Below, piece after piece: positions 16,352-24,438 of a stretch of DNA of 24,438 nt. The stretch comes from a virus, in the IMG/VR virus record IMGVR_UViG_3300030109_004461, positions 1-24,438 of that record. The stretch is one strand, 5' to 3'. The translations under genes and the position numbers were made by a program. The notes below the pieces were generated by a model. That model was not told the DNA's origin and did no database searches. It saw only the letters and a list, made by a program, of their open reading frames with translations. The first letter of the stretch is position 1, and every line of letters begins with the position of its first letter.

Positions 16352-17857
16352 TTACTTCATTAACATAAAGTTGTTAGCACCTTGAGTAATTAAACATCTT
16401 TCAGATAAGAAGTGCATTTGCATCGCATCTAAAGCAGATGTAGCCGCTCCAACAGAACCAGTAACCCAAGTTTTTAATCTTCTGTTATCAGTTTGAGAAG
16501 CTCTATATCTTACGTGTAAGAAAGGACGTTTCATGTTTCTACCTAACATTTCATCATAAACTGAAGAAACACCAGCTGGAACAACAACACCTCTAATAGC
16601 TGCACTACCTGCAGTAGCATTAATACCACCTCTTGTAGCTTTGTCATTTAAATATCTCATATCAGATTTGTAGAAGTCATAAGAACCTCTTCGGAATCCA
16701 GAGAAACCTAAGTTAAGTGCCATGTCTTCAGAGTTGTCAAATACCCCATAAGAAGTACCACCAGCTCCATAAGAATTCATTGAAGCTAACATGTCATCAA
16801 TTGCTAACGAAGTAGATCTGTTAACAAACATCATGTTTTCTTCAATAGCACCTTGATTATCAAACTCAGCTAAGATAGCGTCAAATTCAGCTAAATCAGT
16901 AGCTGGATTAACACCAGTAACACCTGAAGTAACATTACCTCTATCAGTAATAGCGTCAAATAAACCTTGAGTACCTACACCACTATCACCTAAAGTTATA
17001 CCACCAGCAGCTAAAGACAAATCAACAACTGTACTGTTAGAACCAACAACACTTTCTAGCATTGCCATTTCTAAATAATCAGTAAAACGAGCTCTAGTAT
17101 CAGCTTCAGCTTTTAAGTACCATAAGTAACCACCTCCACCTTCTTCGGTAGACACTTCAACCCATCCAATTCTAGACGCATCAGAACCTGATACTTCGTA
17201 GTAATCTTTCATAATAATTGGTTTATTAGAAAAAGATTTAAAACTTGGTTGGTTAGCTTCGTGTTTATCAGCAGCTGTTAATGGATTAGCTGTATCAACA
17301 GCACTGTAAGAAACACCTTTTGCGTATTCAGAACCAACAACTAATAAAGTTGAAGCTCCAACACCTGTAGCGTGACCAGTTAAATCAGCCTTGTCATAAG
17401 GTTCAACCTGTATAGTAGCCGTATCAACGTCAGTCGCTAAACACATTGTAGTTATACCAGCACTTGATATAAGTACTAAATCATTAGCTCTAACACCGTG
17501 ATCAGCTAAAGTAAACCCAGTAGTGTTACCGTCTATATCAGCTGTAACTTCAAAAGTACCCGCACTTTCTGTACCACCCGTAGTTGCTACTGTACCTTTT
17601 ACTGAAATATGTAATCTTGACTGTTCAGACCAAACAACCTGATCGGATGTCATAGCCTCTTCAGCTCCTACTTGTGAAAGAAATCCTGAAATAGTTCTTT
17701 TACCGAACACTTCAGCTTCTTTTTCCATAAGATCTGGTAAATATTGTTGAGCCCAAGTTGTATCTGATGAACCCGTAAAATCTAAGTAATTTGTAGATAG
17801 TGTTTGTTTTTGAGTAGTTGGAACACTATTTAAATTACTTCCTCCTGTAATTGCCAT
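16352..17857 (-). CDS. Major capsid protein, HK97-type, 501 aa
   Basis: It follows portal and scaffold genes and is followed by a strong terminator, as usual for the most expressed head gene. The N-arm (1-60) includes WAQQYLPDLMEKEAEVFGKR. Residues 66-83 (EEAMTSDQVVWSEQSRLH) lead into a beta-rich, Gly/Thr-rich insertion (about 88-180). The core resumes with PSFKSFSNKPIIMKDYYEVS (about 205-224), GYLWYLKAEADTRARFTDYL (about 243-262), NQGAIEENMMFVNRS, LNLGFSGFRRGSYDFYKSD and a C-terminal RPFLHVRYRASQTDNRRLKT. These blocks match marine phage capsid proteins I know. No N-terminal cleavage site or separate protease gene is seen, so maturation by proteolysis is not indicated. The insertion may form a surface domain between capsomers. 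The start ATG follows an A-rich leader, 20 bases after the scaffold stop. Confidence 0.9.
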   Translation of the reverse strand: MAITGGSNLNSVPTTQKQTLSTNYLDFTGSSDTTWAQQYLPDLMEKEAEVFGKRTISGFLSQVGAEEAMTSDQVVWSEQSRLHISVKGTVATTGGTESAGTFEVTADIDGNTTGFTLADHGVRANDLVLISSAGITTMCLATDVDTATIQVEPYDKADLTGHATGVGASTLLVVGSEYAKGVSYSAVDTANPLTAADKHEANQPSFKSFSNKPIIMKDYYEVSGSDASRIGWVEVSTEEGGGGYLWYLKAEADTRARFTDYLEMAMLESVVGSNSTVVDLSLAAGGITLGDSGVGTQGLFDAITDRGNVTSGVTGVNPATDLAEFDAILAEFDNQGAIEENMMFVNRSTSLAIDDMLASMNSYGAGGTSYGVFDNSEDMALNLGFSGFRRGSYDFYKSDMRYLNDKATRGGINATAGSAAIRGVVVPAGVSSVYDEMLGRNMKRPFLHVRYRASQTDNRRLKTWVTGSVGAATSALDAMQMHFLSERCLITQGANNFMLMK

Positions 17858-17877
17858 TTTGTAATTGTTTTAAATTG

Positions 17878-19065
17878 TTATTTATTTTTGTTTTTAATTT
17901 TAAACTTAAAATCAGAAGAAGGTTCGCCTAACACTCTTACTTTTATACCACCCGCCTCAATTTCACCATGAGATTGTCTTGGTTTCATATCAACGTTTTT
18001 AGCCTTAGCAACACTATTTTTTATAGCATCGGCTTTTCCTTGTTCGTAAAAGTGCTTTGCAACAGCATCAGGATTCATAGCTGTATATAATGACTTGTGA
18101 TAACCGCTAGCGTCTACTAATTCATTTTTGTCATTCAAAAACTTTTTGATGAAATTATTAATATCGCTTTGATTTTTCTTTACATTGTCAATATCTTTAA
18201 CATTGAATCTAAACTTCTTGTTTCCAACATCGTAATTAAAACCCTTAAACTTATCATTAAAAACATTATCAGTTCTCTTTAAAAAAGTTTTAGTTAATTG
18301 CTCTGTTTTTTTACTGTTTTCTTCTTGATCTTTGTTATACCTATTAAAGAAATCTATAGCTTTTTTTTGTTCTTGAGTCAGCTTTGACCCAGCTTTAATT
18401 TCTTCATAGTATTTGGACTTTTGCCCGTCCAAGTGGGCTTTAGCGCTGGCAACTTGCTCTTTAAGCGCTAATTTTTTTCTTCGTATATCTCTATCTTCAT
18501 CTTCTTCTTCATCATAAGAGAACGAATCTTCCATAAGGAAGTTAATTTCTTCATTGTTTAAATGAGGCTTTGTTTGTTTATAGTACTCGTATAGTAGTTG
18601 TTTGTCATCTAACTCACTATAATCTTGATTTAGCCTAGCATAGTCATTTAAATCACCACCAGTTTCCTCCATAAAGTCTATTAACTTTTGAATATTTTCT
18701 GGTAATGCTTTTCCAGTAGCCTCAGCTTCAGCAATAGCTTCTTCAACTTTTTCTTCTACCTCAGCAACTTCTTCTTCAGTAGATTCTTCAGTTATTTCTT
18801 CTAAGGCTGGAGTTTCTTGTGCTTCTGCTTCCGGTTGTACTTCTTCTTGTTTTTCTGTGGGCTCGGTATTTTCAGACTCTGCAACCACTCCGCTGTCGTC
18901 AGCGTTATCTTCTTTAGTTTCATTTTCTTCTACTGGTTTTGGTGGTTTACTTAAATCTATCTTAATAACGCTATCATCACCAGCGCTTTCAAATTTTGTT
19001 TCATCAACTTGTTCAGTTGTTTGTTGTGTAGTTTCTTCAACTACATTTTCATCTTTTTCTTCCAT
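17878..19065 (-). CDS. Scaffold-like head assembly protein, 395 aa
   Basis: Highly charged and without hydrophobic core features in its first third: residues 1-115 are very acidic with Glu, Thr, Val, Gln and Pro dominating (for example EEVAEVEEKVEEAIAEAEA). A helical centre follows (about 120-260) with FMEETGGDLNDYARLNQDYS, YEYYKQTKPHLNNEEINFLM, EEDEDRDIRRKKLALKEQVA and KYYEEIKAGSKLTQEQKKAI, then a Lys/Asn-rich C-terminal part ending FKFKIKNKNK. Acidic start, coiled-coil middle and basic C-terminus between portal and capsid genes are typical of scaffolding proteins, whose basic end contacts the capsid shell. No protease motif is visible. The A/T-only leader has the same 15 bases at its start codon as the 281-aa gene. 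Confidence 0.82.
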   Translation of the reverse strand: MEEKDENVVEETTQQTTEQVDETKFESAGDDSVIKIDLSKPPKPVEENETKEDNADDSGVVAESENTEPTEKQEEVQPEAEAQETPALEEITEESTEEEVAEVEEKVEEAIAEAEATGKALPENIQKLIDFMEETGGDLNDYARLNQDYSELDDKQLLYEYYKQTKPHLNNEEINFLMEDSFSYDEEEDEDRDIRRKKLALKEQVASAKAHLDGQKSKYYEEIKAGSKLTQEQKKAIDFFNRYNKDQEENSKKTEQLTKTFLKRTDNVFNDKFKGFNYDVGNKKFRFNVKDIDNVKKNQSDINNFIKKFLNDKNELVDASGYHKSLYTAMNPDAVAKHFYEQGKADAIKNSVAKAKNVDMKPRQSHGEIEAGGIKVRVLGEPSSDFKFKIKNKNK

Positions 19066-19092
19066 AATATAATATAATAATAATTAATAAAT

Positions 19093-21513
19093 TTATCTAG
19101 GGTCAAATACACCTAAATCAAAACCACCACCTAATATATCATTACCTGCTGACTCGAAATTTTTAGGTGGTTTACCTGTTTGTCTTTGATCAATCAACTC
19201 GCTTTGCTGTGTTGCTTGAATCTTTGTTCTTTCATCTTTTCTATCTTCTTTCTCTTTTTCTTTACTTTTTTGCCCGCTTACCTCTAATCCTTTTAATTGC
19301 ATGTTCATTTCAAACTCTAACTGCATTAATTCTTTTTTATGCTGAACTTCTTGCATCATTTTTTGAGACTCTAATTGAGCTTTAGCTTGTTCTAATTCTA
19401 ATTGATTACCAACCATAGCTTGATTTTTCTGCATCTCCGCTTGAGCTGCAACCTGTTGGGCTTGAGCATTTGCATCGGCTTGAGCTTTAATATTTTCTTG
19501 TTGGATTTTTTGATCTCTTTCTATCTTTTTCTTTCTACGTAATTTTAACATTTGGTTTGCTAGTTTTACGTTTTTAATTTCTCTAAGATCTATAGCATCT
19601 TCTAACTCTATATTTTGCTGTTGAAGTGCCATTTGAATATTATTTTCTAGCATTTGCTTTTCTTCTTCATCAGGTGCTAGTTCTAAAAATATACCAAAAT
19701 CATAAAGATGTAACTCTGACATCTCATGTAAAGTAGCAACATTATGTACTCCTATAGCTTGTATAAATGCATCAGCAGTTGGTGAATACTCTATAATATC
19801 AGATATTCTAAGAGATAAACATTCAGCAACTTCAGACGTTAAAAATAATCCAGCTTGTAATATATGTCTTGTAGCTGTGTTACTGTTTGCAGCTGCTAGT
19901 TTTTGTATTCCAACTAAAGTGTTTTTATCTGGTAACGTTCCATCTCTAGCCTCGTTTAACCCGGTTACATCTCTTATCATTTGAAGATAATAATTGTAAT
20001 TAGCTATAAGGGCTTGCATTTTATTTCCGCCACTACCACTTGTTATTTCTTGAATAGGTACTTTACCTGGATTCATGTCTCCATCTTGAGTAAATGATCT
20101 ACCTATAACAGAACCTGTTTGAAAGAACATGTTCAAAGCTTCTTGTGGGTTGTAATTAGTTCCGTTACCTAAATCTATTTCAGCTAAACCGTCGGCATCA
20201 AGATAAACACCATCTGGTACCATTCTAGACATTACCTGTTGTAGCTTTAAGTGTGTTAACTGTATCATATCAGCAAAACCTGTAATACGCTTTACTAATG
20301 AATCTATTTTACCATTATACATTCTAGGTGCTACAATAGCGTAATTCATTTTAACCTTAGTAAAATCACTTTTAGGTCTCATCATATTACTTGCCATTTC
20401 CCACTTAAGTAGTTTGTCTGTACCTAAAATCATAGCGCCTTCATACAAACACTCTATAGATCTTAAAAGCCTAGAATAACCACCCTCCATGTTTTGTGGT
20501 GGATCAAAAGTATCTTCTTTAGGTATTATTTTTTCTGCTCCAGTTCCAGTTTCTTTAACCTTATAAACTTCATTCATATAAGTTTTATAATTAAAATATA
20601 AAACTTGAATTTTATTATTATCCTCTTTGTCTACAGAGTATCTACTACTATTGTTATTTCTATTATATGATTTGTTTTTCATTATATCTTCCAAGTCACC
20701 CTCTGTAAGATGTGGAAATTGTTTAGCTAATTCATTTACAGGTATAGATTTTACTTCACCAACATAGTATATGTCATCAAAATAAGGAGAGTCTGTATAA
20801 GAATAAACTAAATTAGCTGGGTCTACATATTCTATAGTAGCACCTTCAGACGTGTTAAAATTAGTTTTAACAGCTCCAATACCTACTACTGTTAAATCGT
20901 AATAAAATTGTTTTTTTATTAATTCGTATTTACTACCTTCCATCAATACGTTTATAGCTTGTTCTTCAGCTAGCTCTACAGCTTGCTTGTAATTAAGCTG
21001 CATATGTAGTTGTAGTTCTTCTTCTGAATCAGGTAATGTTTCTTTATTGTTTTCATAAAGATTCATATTAAACTCGTTCATTGCCATATCATTAAAAACC
21101 TTGGATTCCATATCACGCATCATAGACTCCATATACTCTGTTCTTTTACTTACACCATAAGAATCTTGAGAGTACGCTTTTACGTCATACGTTCTTTCAG
21201 CAATACCGTTAACAACTATATCTACAAATTTTGAAATAATTGGAACTGGTTTCCAATCTAAATTTAAATAGGACAAATCACCATTAATCGATAATTCATC
21301 CTTGTATTTTTGAATAGACTGCTCACCTCTAGCGTACAATCTTAAATTATGAAAATTATTTGAGTTGTTTCTATATCTATTGCGGTTTCTATCGTTATTA
21401 AACCACTCCGTTTCTATAGCTTTTGCTATCTTTAAACCATAGTCATAGCTAAGCTTTTCAGCGTCACTAACTGTTTGACTCGGGAAATAACTTTTCATGC
21501 CAGACTCTGCCAT
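19093..21513 (-). CDS. Portal protein, 806 aa
   Basis: It lies directly after the large terminase gene (five bases apart). The N-terminal part has RLYARGEQSIQKYKDELS and WKPVPIISKFVDIVVNGIAE (residues about 58-106), the stem and crown approach of crAss-like and marine podoviral portals as I know them. A helical EAEEQAINVL-type region and FYYDLTVVGIGAVKTNFN with YVDPANLVYSYTDSPYF (about 180-245) follow, then MNYAIVAPRMYNGKIDSLVK, THLKLQQVMSRMVPDGVYLD and RDVTGLNEARDGTLPDKNTL (about 395-550). The last 180 residues are an unusually long Gln/Glu/Lys/Ala-rich coiled coil (about 640-770), probably the barrel or internal extension. It forms the dodecameric DNA channel at one vertex and docks TerL and the ring proteins. 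Total length suits the large portals of this group. Confidence 0.9.
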   Translation of the reverse strand: MAESGMKSYFPSQTVSDAEKLSYDYGLKIAKAIETEWFNNDRNRNRYRNNSNNFHNLRLYARGEQSIQKYKDELSINGDLSYLNLDWKPVPIISKFVDIVVNGIAERTYDVKAYSQDSYGVSKRTEYMESMMRDMESKVFNDMAMNEFNMNLYENNKETLPDSEEELQLHMQLNYKQAVELAEEQAINVLMEGSKYELIKKQFYYDLTVVGIGAVKTNFNTSEGATIEYVDPANLVYSYTDSPYFDDIYYVGEVKSIPVNELAKQFPHLTEGDLEDIMKNKSYNRNNNSSRYSVDKEDNNKIQVLYFNYKTYMNEVYKVKETGTGAEKIIPKEDTFDPPQNMEGGYSRLLRSIECLYEGAMILGTDKLLKWEMASNMMRPKSDFTKVKMNYAIVAPRMYNGKIDSLVKRITGFADMIQLTHLKLQQVMSRMVPDGVYLDADGLAEIDLGNGTNYNPQEALNMFFQTGSVIGRSFTQDGDMNPGKVPIQEITSGSGGNKMQALIANYNYYLQMIRDVTGLNEARDGTLPDKNTLVGIQKLAAANSNTATRHILQAGLFLTSEVAECLSLRISDIIEYSPTADAFIQAIGVHNVATLHEMSELHLYDFGIFLELAPDEEEKQMLENNIQMALQQQNIELEDAIDLREIKNVKLANQMLKLRRKKKIERDQKIQQENIKAQADANAQAQQVAAQAEMQKNQAMVGNQLELEQAKAQLESQKMMQEVQHKKELMQLEFEMNMQLKGLEVSGQKSKEKEKEDRKDERTKIQATQQSELIDQRQTGKPPKNFESAGNDILGGGFDLGVFDPR

Positions 21514-21518
21514 ACTTA

Positions 21519-23732
21519 TTATTTAATTATTTTAGACATGTTTCCTCTGTTTTGATATTTAGAAACATGTATGTTTAATTTAGGTTTTTCTATTTTCGCG
21601 TTTGGTGCATACAAATGTCTGTTATTTGCCATTATTGCTAAACCAGAACTTATTGATGCATCAAACTTTGTTCTTTTGTTTATATCAAATCTACTCCAAT
21701 CATTAAGTAGAGAGTTAAAATATAAATCTCCAAATGTTCCGTCTCGCTTCATACCTACATGATCTTGAATATACATCTCAATTGCAGCAGCATGAGCTTG
21801 TTTTATATCTTCGCTAGAGTTTGGTATACCTCCAACTTCTTTTTCTGCAACAGACAATTTATTCCATGTTTTGTCTGGCCTATTCATACTAAACCCTCTA
21901 TATCCTCTTCTTCTTAAATAATACAACAACCTAGGTTTATTATTTTCTGCTAATATTGGCATACCATAAAATACTAATGCCATTAAAACATCTTCAAAAA
22001 AGATTTCAGCCGTAGGTGGTCTTGATAAGTATTCTAAAAAGAAGCTATTTGCAGGAGCGTCCTCCATACTAAACCTGGTTAAGCCGTGTAATGCTCCTTT
22101 AGATCCTTCTCCATCTACGGTCCCTGATATATCATAAGAGTCACAACCAAATGCTCCCATGTGTTCGTTACCAGGGTATTTAATACCATTTTTAATTACC
22201 ACCTTGTTTTGTATTCCAGAAGGTGGAACCCAACTAACTTTAAACCTACCTTTTGGGTCTGGATAAAATATTACTTGAGAATCTTTAATACCACTTACCC
22301 ATTGAAAATTACCTTGAGTAACTCCTAAGGTTCTAGACATCTCTTCGTTATAATCTATCTGCTCATATATTTTAACTAAGTTAAATATACTGTTTTTTGT
22401 TTCATCACGAAAAGCGTGCTCTGTTGTTCTTGGAAACTGACGGTAAAACTCATTTAAAGCGTCTTGATCATCTTTTAAACCATCAGCTTCGTTTTGCCAA
22501 CTATCTATTACGCCTATATCTATTAATTCACCATCTGGGGCGAATACGTCTGAGTCAGGAGTATCAAATACTGGAAGTCCGTACTCGTCAATAAATCCTT
22601 CGTAGTTCCATTCCATTGGGATAAACAAAGAGTATAAACCAGATTTTGTCTGACCGTTTCTATTTCTTTTAGTGACATCGGATGCGTTATATAGTTTTTT
22701 AAAATTGTCTCCACCTTTATCTAATGCGTTTGAAGTAGAGCCCATCATACATTTACCAACCACTCTACTACCTAATCGTAAACATGTTTTTGTAACTCTC
22801 CAGTTGTTTAATATATTATCAGGTCTTTCCCACTTACCACTTTCATCATGAACTAATAAATTTAGTTTTTCACCGTCATAACTATTGTCTCCTGTATTTT
22901 TCCAATCAATAGTTGTATCTAGACCTTGTATATCTTCTAACTTCTCATTAGATGTTATTTTTTTACGAGTAAACTTACTTGCTGGTACTCTATATGCTAA
23001 CTCTGACTTTGGTCGATCCATACCATCTTGAATCGGTTTAAAGAAAAATGGATAATTTATACTTATTGGTACCACTTTATCCGTAAACATTTTTTTAGCA
23101 TCAGCACCTGTCTTAGAAAGTATCCCATATCTACTATCACTTGCAAGTGTGGCTAAATTAACTGTTTCTGCAGATGACATGAACGAAAAGCCTGATCTTC
23201 TGTTCTTTAAGTAACACATACCATAACATCTTTTATCCGCTTTGCAAGCTTCCCAAAATATGTAAAACAATCTATTAGCCTCTCTAAAATCAGGAGCACC
23301 AACATCAATCTTACTCCATTGTAGATACATATAATGCGTACCTGTTATGTATGTTGATTTTTCATTATTGTTAAACCAAAAACCCTCATCTCTACGTTTA
23401 AACTCTTCGTCTATATAATCAAACCATTGCTCTTTTGATTCTTCTGGATAACCTCTCCAATCAAAAATACTTTTAAGACGAGTTAACTCTTTAGGTTGTT
23501 CGAGTTTTACCCATTTTTTCTTTTCGTGCATGTACACTCGCACTGGTTCCAACGGCAAGCCAATTCGCAAACCTTGGATTTCATATATTTCACCGATTTT
23601 TCCAGTTTTTGAGATAACAACGATATCATGTTCTTTATTGTATCCATATTTCCATTTTTTACCACGATTCATTCTCGTGATTGTTGTTTTTTTAATAGGT
23701 TCTATAACCCTAAATAAATTCTGCTCGTACAT
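21519..23732 (-). CDS. terL: Terminase large subunit (packaging ATPase-nuclease), 737 aa
   Basis: The two-domain packaging motor is visible. In the ATPase part (about 120-400), a deviant Walker A-like loop reads LKNRRSGFS (175-183). Walker B is LNLLVHDE with D296-E297, and the coupling motif is MGSTS (330-334). In the nuclease part, GCDSYDIS gives the first Asp (D531, with D534), FFEDV gives an acidic residue (E580 or D581), and TKFDASISSGLA supplies the last Asp (D691), as in RNase H-type TerL nucleases. The extra N-terminal 110 residues form a charged beta-rich domain before the ATPase. The start codon overlaps the previous stop as TAATG, so it is coupled to the 91-aa candidate small subunit. 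The gene order TerL, portal, scaffold, capsid is standard. Confidence 0.93.
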   Translation of the reverse strand: MYEQNLFRVIEPIKKTTITRMNRGKKWKYGYNKEHDIVVISKTGKIGEIYEIQGLRIGLPLEPVRVYMHEKKKWVKLEQPKELTRLKSIFDWRGYPEESKEQWFDYIDEEFKRRDEGFWFNNNEKSTYITGTHYMYLQWSKIDVGAPDFREANRLFYIFWEACKADKRCYGMCYLKNRRSGFSFMSSAETVNLATLASDSRYGILSKTGADAKKMFTDKVVPISINYPFFFKPIQDGMDRPKSELAYRVPASKFTRKKITSNEKLEDIQGLDTTIDWKNTGDNSYDGEKLNLLVHDESGKWERPDNILNNWRVTKTCLRLGSRVVGKCMMGSTSNALDKGGDNFKKLYNASDVTKRNRNGQTKSGLYSLFIPMEWNYEGFIDEYGLPVFDTPDSDVFAPDGELIDIGVIDSWQNEADGLKDDQDALNEFYRQFPRTTEHAFRDETKNSIFNLVKIYEQIDYNEEMSRTLGVTQGNFQWVSGIKDSQVIFYPDPKGRFKVSWVPPSGIQNKVVIKNGIKYPGNEHMGAFGCDSYDISGTVDGEGSKGALHGLTRFSMEDAPANSFFLEYLSRPPTAEIFFEDVLMALVFYGMPILAENNKPRLLYYLRRRGYRGFSMNRPDKTWNKLSVAEKEVGGIPNSSEDIKQAHAAAIEMYIQDHVGMKRDGTFGDLYFNSLLNDWSRFDINKRTKFDASISSGLAIMANNRHLYAPNAKIEKPKLNIHVSKYQNRGNMSKIIK

Positions 23733-24007
23733 TATTTTGATCTTCCTTCTGCAAATCCTTTGAATACTCGATCTTCTTTCTTTTCAACCTCTTTTCCTTC
23801 TAGTAAGTTTTCTTCTTCTTGAATTCTGTTAAGTATTTCAAATGCGTCAAATATAGCTAGCTTTTTAGTAGCTGCTGCATTTTTTAATCTATCTGCTGAT
23901 ATATCGTCATCTGAATCTACTATTGGTTCTTTTGCAACCTTAACAAGTTCTTCAACCGCTTTTTGTCCAGCTTGGATTATATTCTTCTTCGTTTCCTTGA
24001 TATTCAT
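23732..24007 (-). CDS. Small helical protein, candidate terminase small subunit, 91 aa
   Basis: Charged and fully helical: MNIKETKKNIIQAGQKAVEE, an acidic turn PIVDSDDDISADRLKNAAAT (about 29-48), KKLAIFDAFEILNRIQEEE, and a basic Lys/Arg-rich end (EGRSK). No helix-turn-helix is clear by eye, and the protein is shorter than many small terminase subunits. The assignment rests on its position directly before terL, with which it shares a base at TAATG, and on the helical oligomerisation-like pattern. Its ATG (24007-24005) lies 56 bases inside the end of the upstream gene, in a different frame. The only other in-frame initiation options are non-ATG. It could also be a small head or regulatory protein. 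Confidence 0.75.
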   Translation of the reverse strand: MNIKETKKNIIQAGQKAVEELVKVAKEPIVDSDDDISADRLKNAAATKKLAIFDAFEILNRIQEEENLLEGKEVEKKEDRVFKGFAEGRSK

Positions 24008-24438
24008 ATTTGATTGTAATTAAATTTGATAAAACTCTATATAATCTTTCTCCATCCACTATAAACTCGGATTGAGTTTTAGGTCTGTATCCTATAATAT
24101 CACCTTCTTTAACAGTACCGTCTGAATACTTAACAACACCTTGCGATGGTTTTTCATTTTCAATGTTAAATTTATCAATAGCTTTTAAAGGTTTTATAAA
24201 ACAATAGCCCTTTTGTGCTTTCCAACGCTTGTTTCTTTTATATAAAAAAACTTGATCTTGACTTATAAGATACGTGGATTCATCAAAATAGCTTCTACTA
24301 TTTTTCTCTATACCTTTAACGTTATGCCATCTACGGAACACATTGTGATGCACAATAACGGTATCTCCTGGTTTTATATCTGTATCACCTATGATTGGAG
24401 TTGATATAACAATAGCTTCTTTATTAACATATTGGTGA
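23952..24438 (-). CDS. Co-chaperonin (GroES)-like protein, 5' end beyond window
   Basis: The reading frame is open to the window edge, so the N-terminus is missing; the visible 161 residues end NPSWTKSG with a TGA stop. A GTG at 24353 could be called as a start, but the frame continues upstream with good sequence (VISTPIIGDTDIKPGDTVIV), so it is internal. Two GroES-like halves can be seen. The first has IKPGDTVIVHHNVFRRW and later LISQDQVFLYKRN. The second starts with GYCFIKPLKA, then VKEGDIIGYRPKTQSEFIVD and GERLYRVLSNLITIKYEYQG, comparable to the GroES pattern of a K-x-GD strand and a final D-I-L-A-I-type strand. GroES-like proteins aid folding of phage capsid proteins (T4 Gp31 is the known case). 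The assignment is by pattern only and should be read as tentative; location before terL supports an assembly role. Confidence 0.5.
   Translation of the reverse strand, partial: HQYVNKEAIVISTPIIGDTDIKPGDTVIVHHNVFRRWHNVKGIEKNSRSYFDESTYLISQDQVFLYKRNKRWKAQKGYCFIKPLKAIDKFNIENEKPSQGVVKYSDGTVKEGDIIGYRPKTQSEFIVDGERLYRVLSNLITIKYEYQGNEEEYNPSWTKSG

Noticed and set aside
24351-24353. GTG start for the GroES-like gene
   Set aside because: The same frame continues upstream to the window edge with family-like sequence, so the GTG codes an internal Val.
1-24438. Diversity-generating retroelement, integrase, tRNA or stop-codon reassignment
   Set aside because: No reverse transcriptase, recombinase or cloverleaf was seen. 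The genes end at ordinary TAA, TAG or TGA codons with no in-frame stops, so a standard code explains the window.

Overview
The window is a gene-dense stretch of a tailed, podovirus-like phage genome, shown in reverse: every credible gene lies on the minus strand, so transcription runs from position 24438 towards position 1. The DNA is strongly A+T-rich (roughly two thirds by eye). Gene starts are preceded by A/T-only leaders with no visible Shine-Dalgarno motif, and the giant tail protein carries many cysteine repeats of the GCTD...NY...DGSC type that I know from surface proteins of marine Bacteroidota. Together these suggest a flavobacterial or other Bacteroidota host. Many of the proteins resemble, from memory, families common in uncultured marine (Mediterranean) phage contigs. 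The TerL, portal and ring/nozzle plan also recalls crAss-like phages, but I cannot establish that placement without a search.

Layout in transcription order: (1) 24438-23732: a protein cut by the window edge that looks like a tandem GroES-type (co-chaperonin) fold, then a 91-aa small protein in the usual small-terminase position. (2) 23732-16352, packaging and head: large terminase, portal with a long Gln-rich coiled-coil tail, acidic scaffold-like protein, HK97-type major capsid protein, then a good intrinsic terminator. (3) 16278-13197, connector: a 281-aa structural protein, a very stable UNCG-loop hairpin in the next gap, a 54-aa Cys-containing protein, and two connector/ring proteins (229 and 438 aa). 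(4) 13192-3317: one 3291-aa gene joining a tail nozzle-type N-terminal part to a roughly 930-aa C-terminal adhesin-like part with about 13 Cys repeats, a fibronectin-III-like domain and two unassigned domains. (5) 3314-1: a 125-aa beta-rich virion protein, a 470-aa beta-rich probable tail or fibre protein, a cupin-like protein with a possible promoter of its own, an Ala/Gln-rich probable internal virion protein, and the start of another internal-protein candidate cut by the window edge.

The genes form a complete packaging, head and short-tail assembly line. TerL with the candidate small subunit would fill a procapsid built by portal, scaffold and capsid protein. The ring proteins and nozzle would close the head and form the tail, and the distal part of the giant protein is the likeliest place for host recognition. 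No gap exceeds 80 bases, and I found no RNA genes, integrase, CRISPR array, insertion sequence or plus-strand gene. The most unusual points are the nozzle-adhesin fusion with host-like repeats, the tandem co-chaperonin-like gene beside the terminase, the cupin inside the virion operon, and the GC-rich palindrome between two structural genes.
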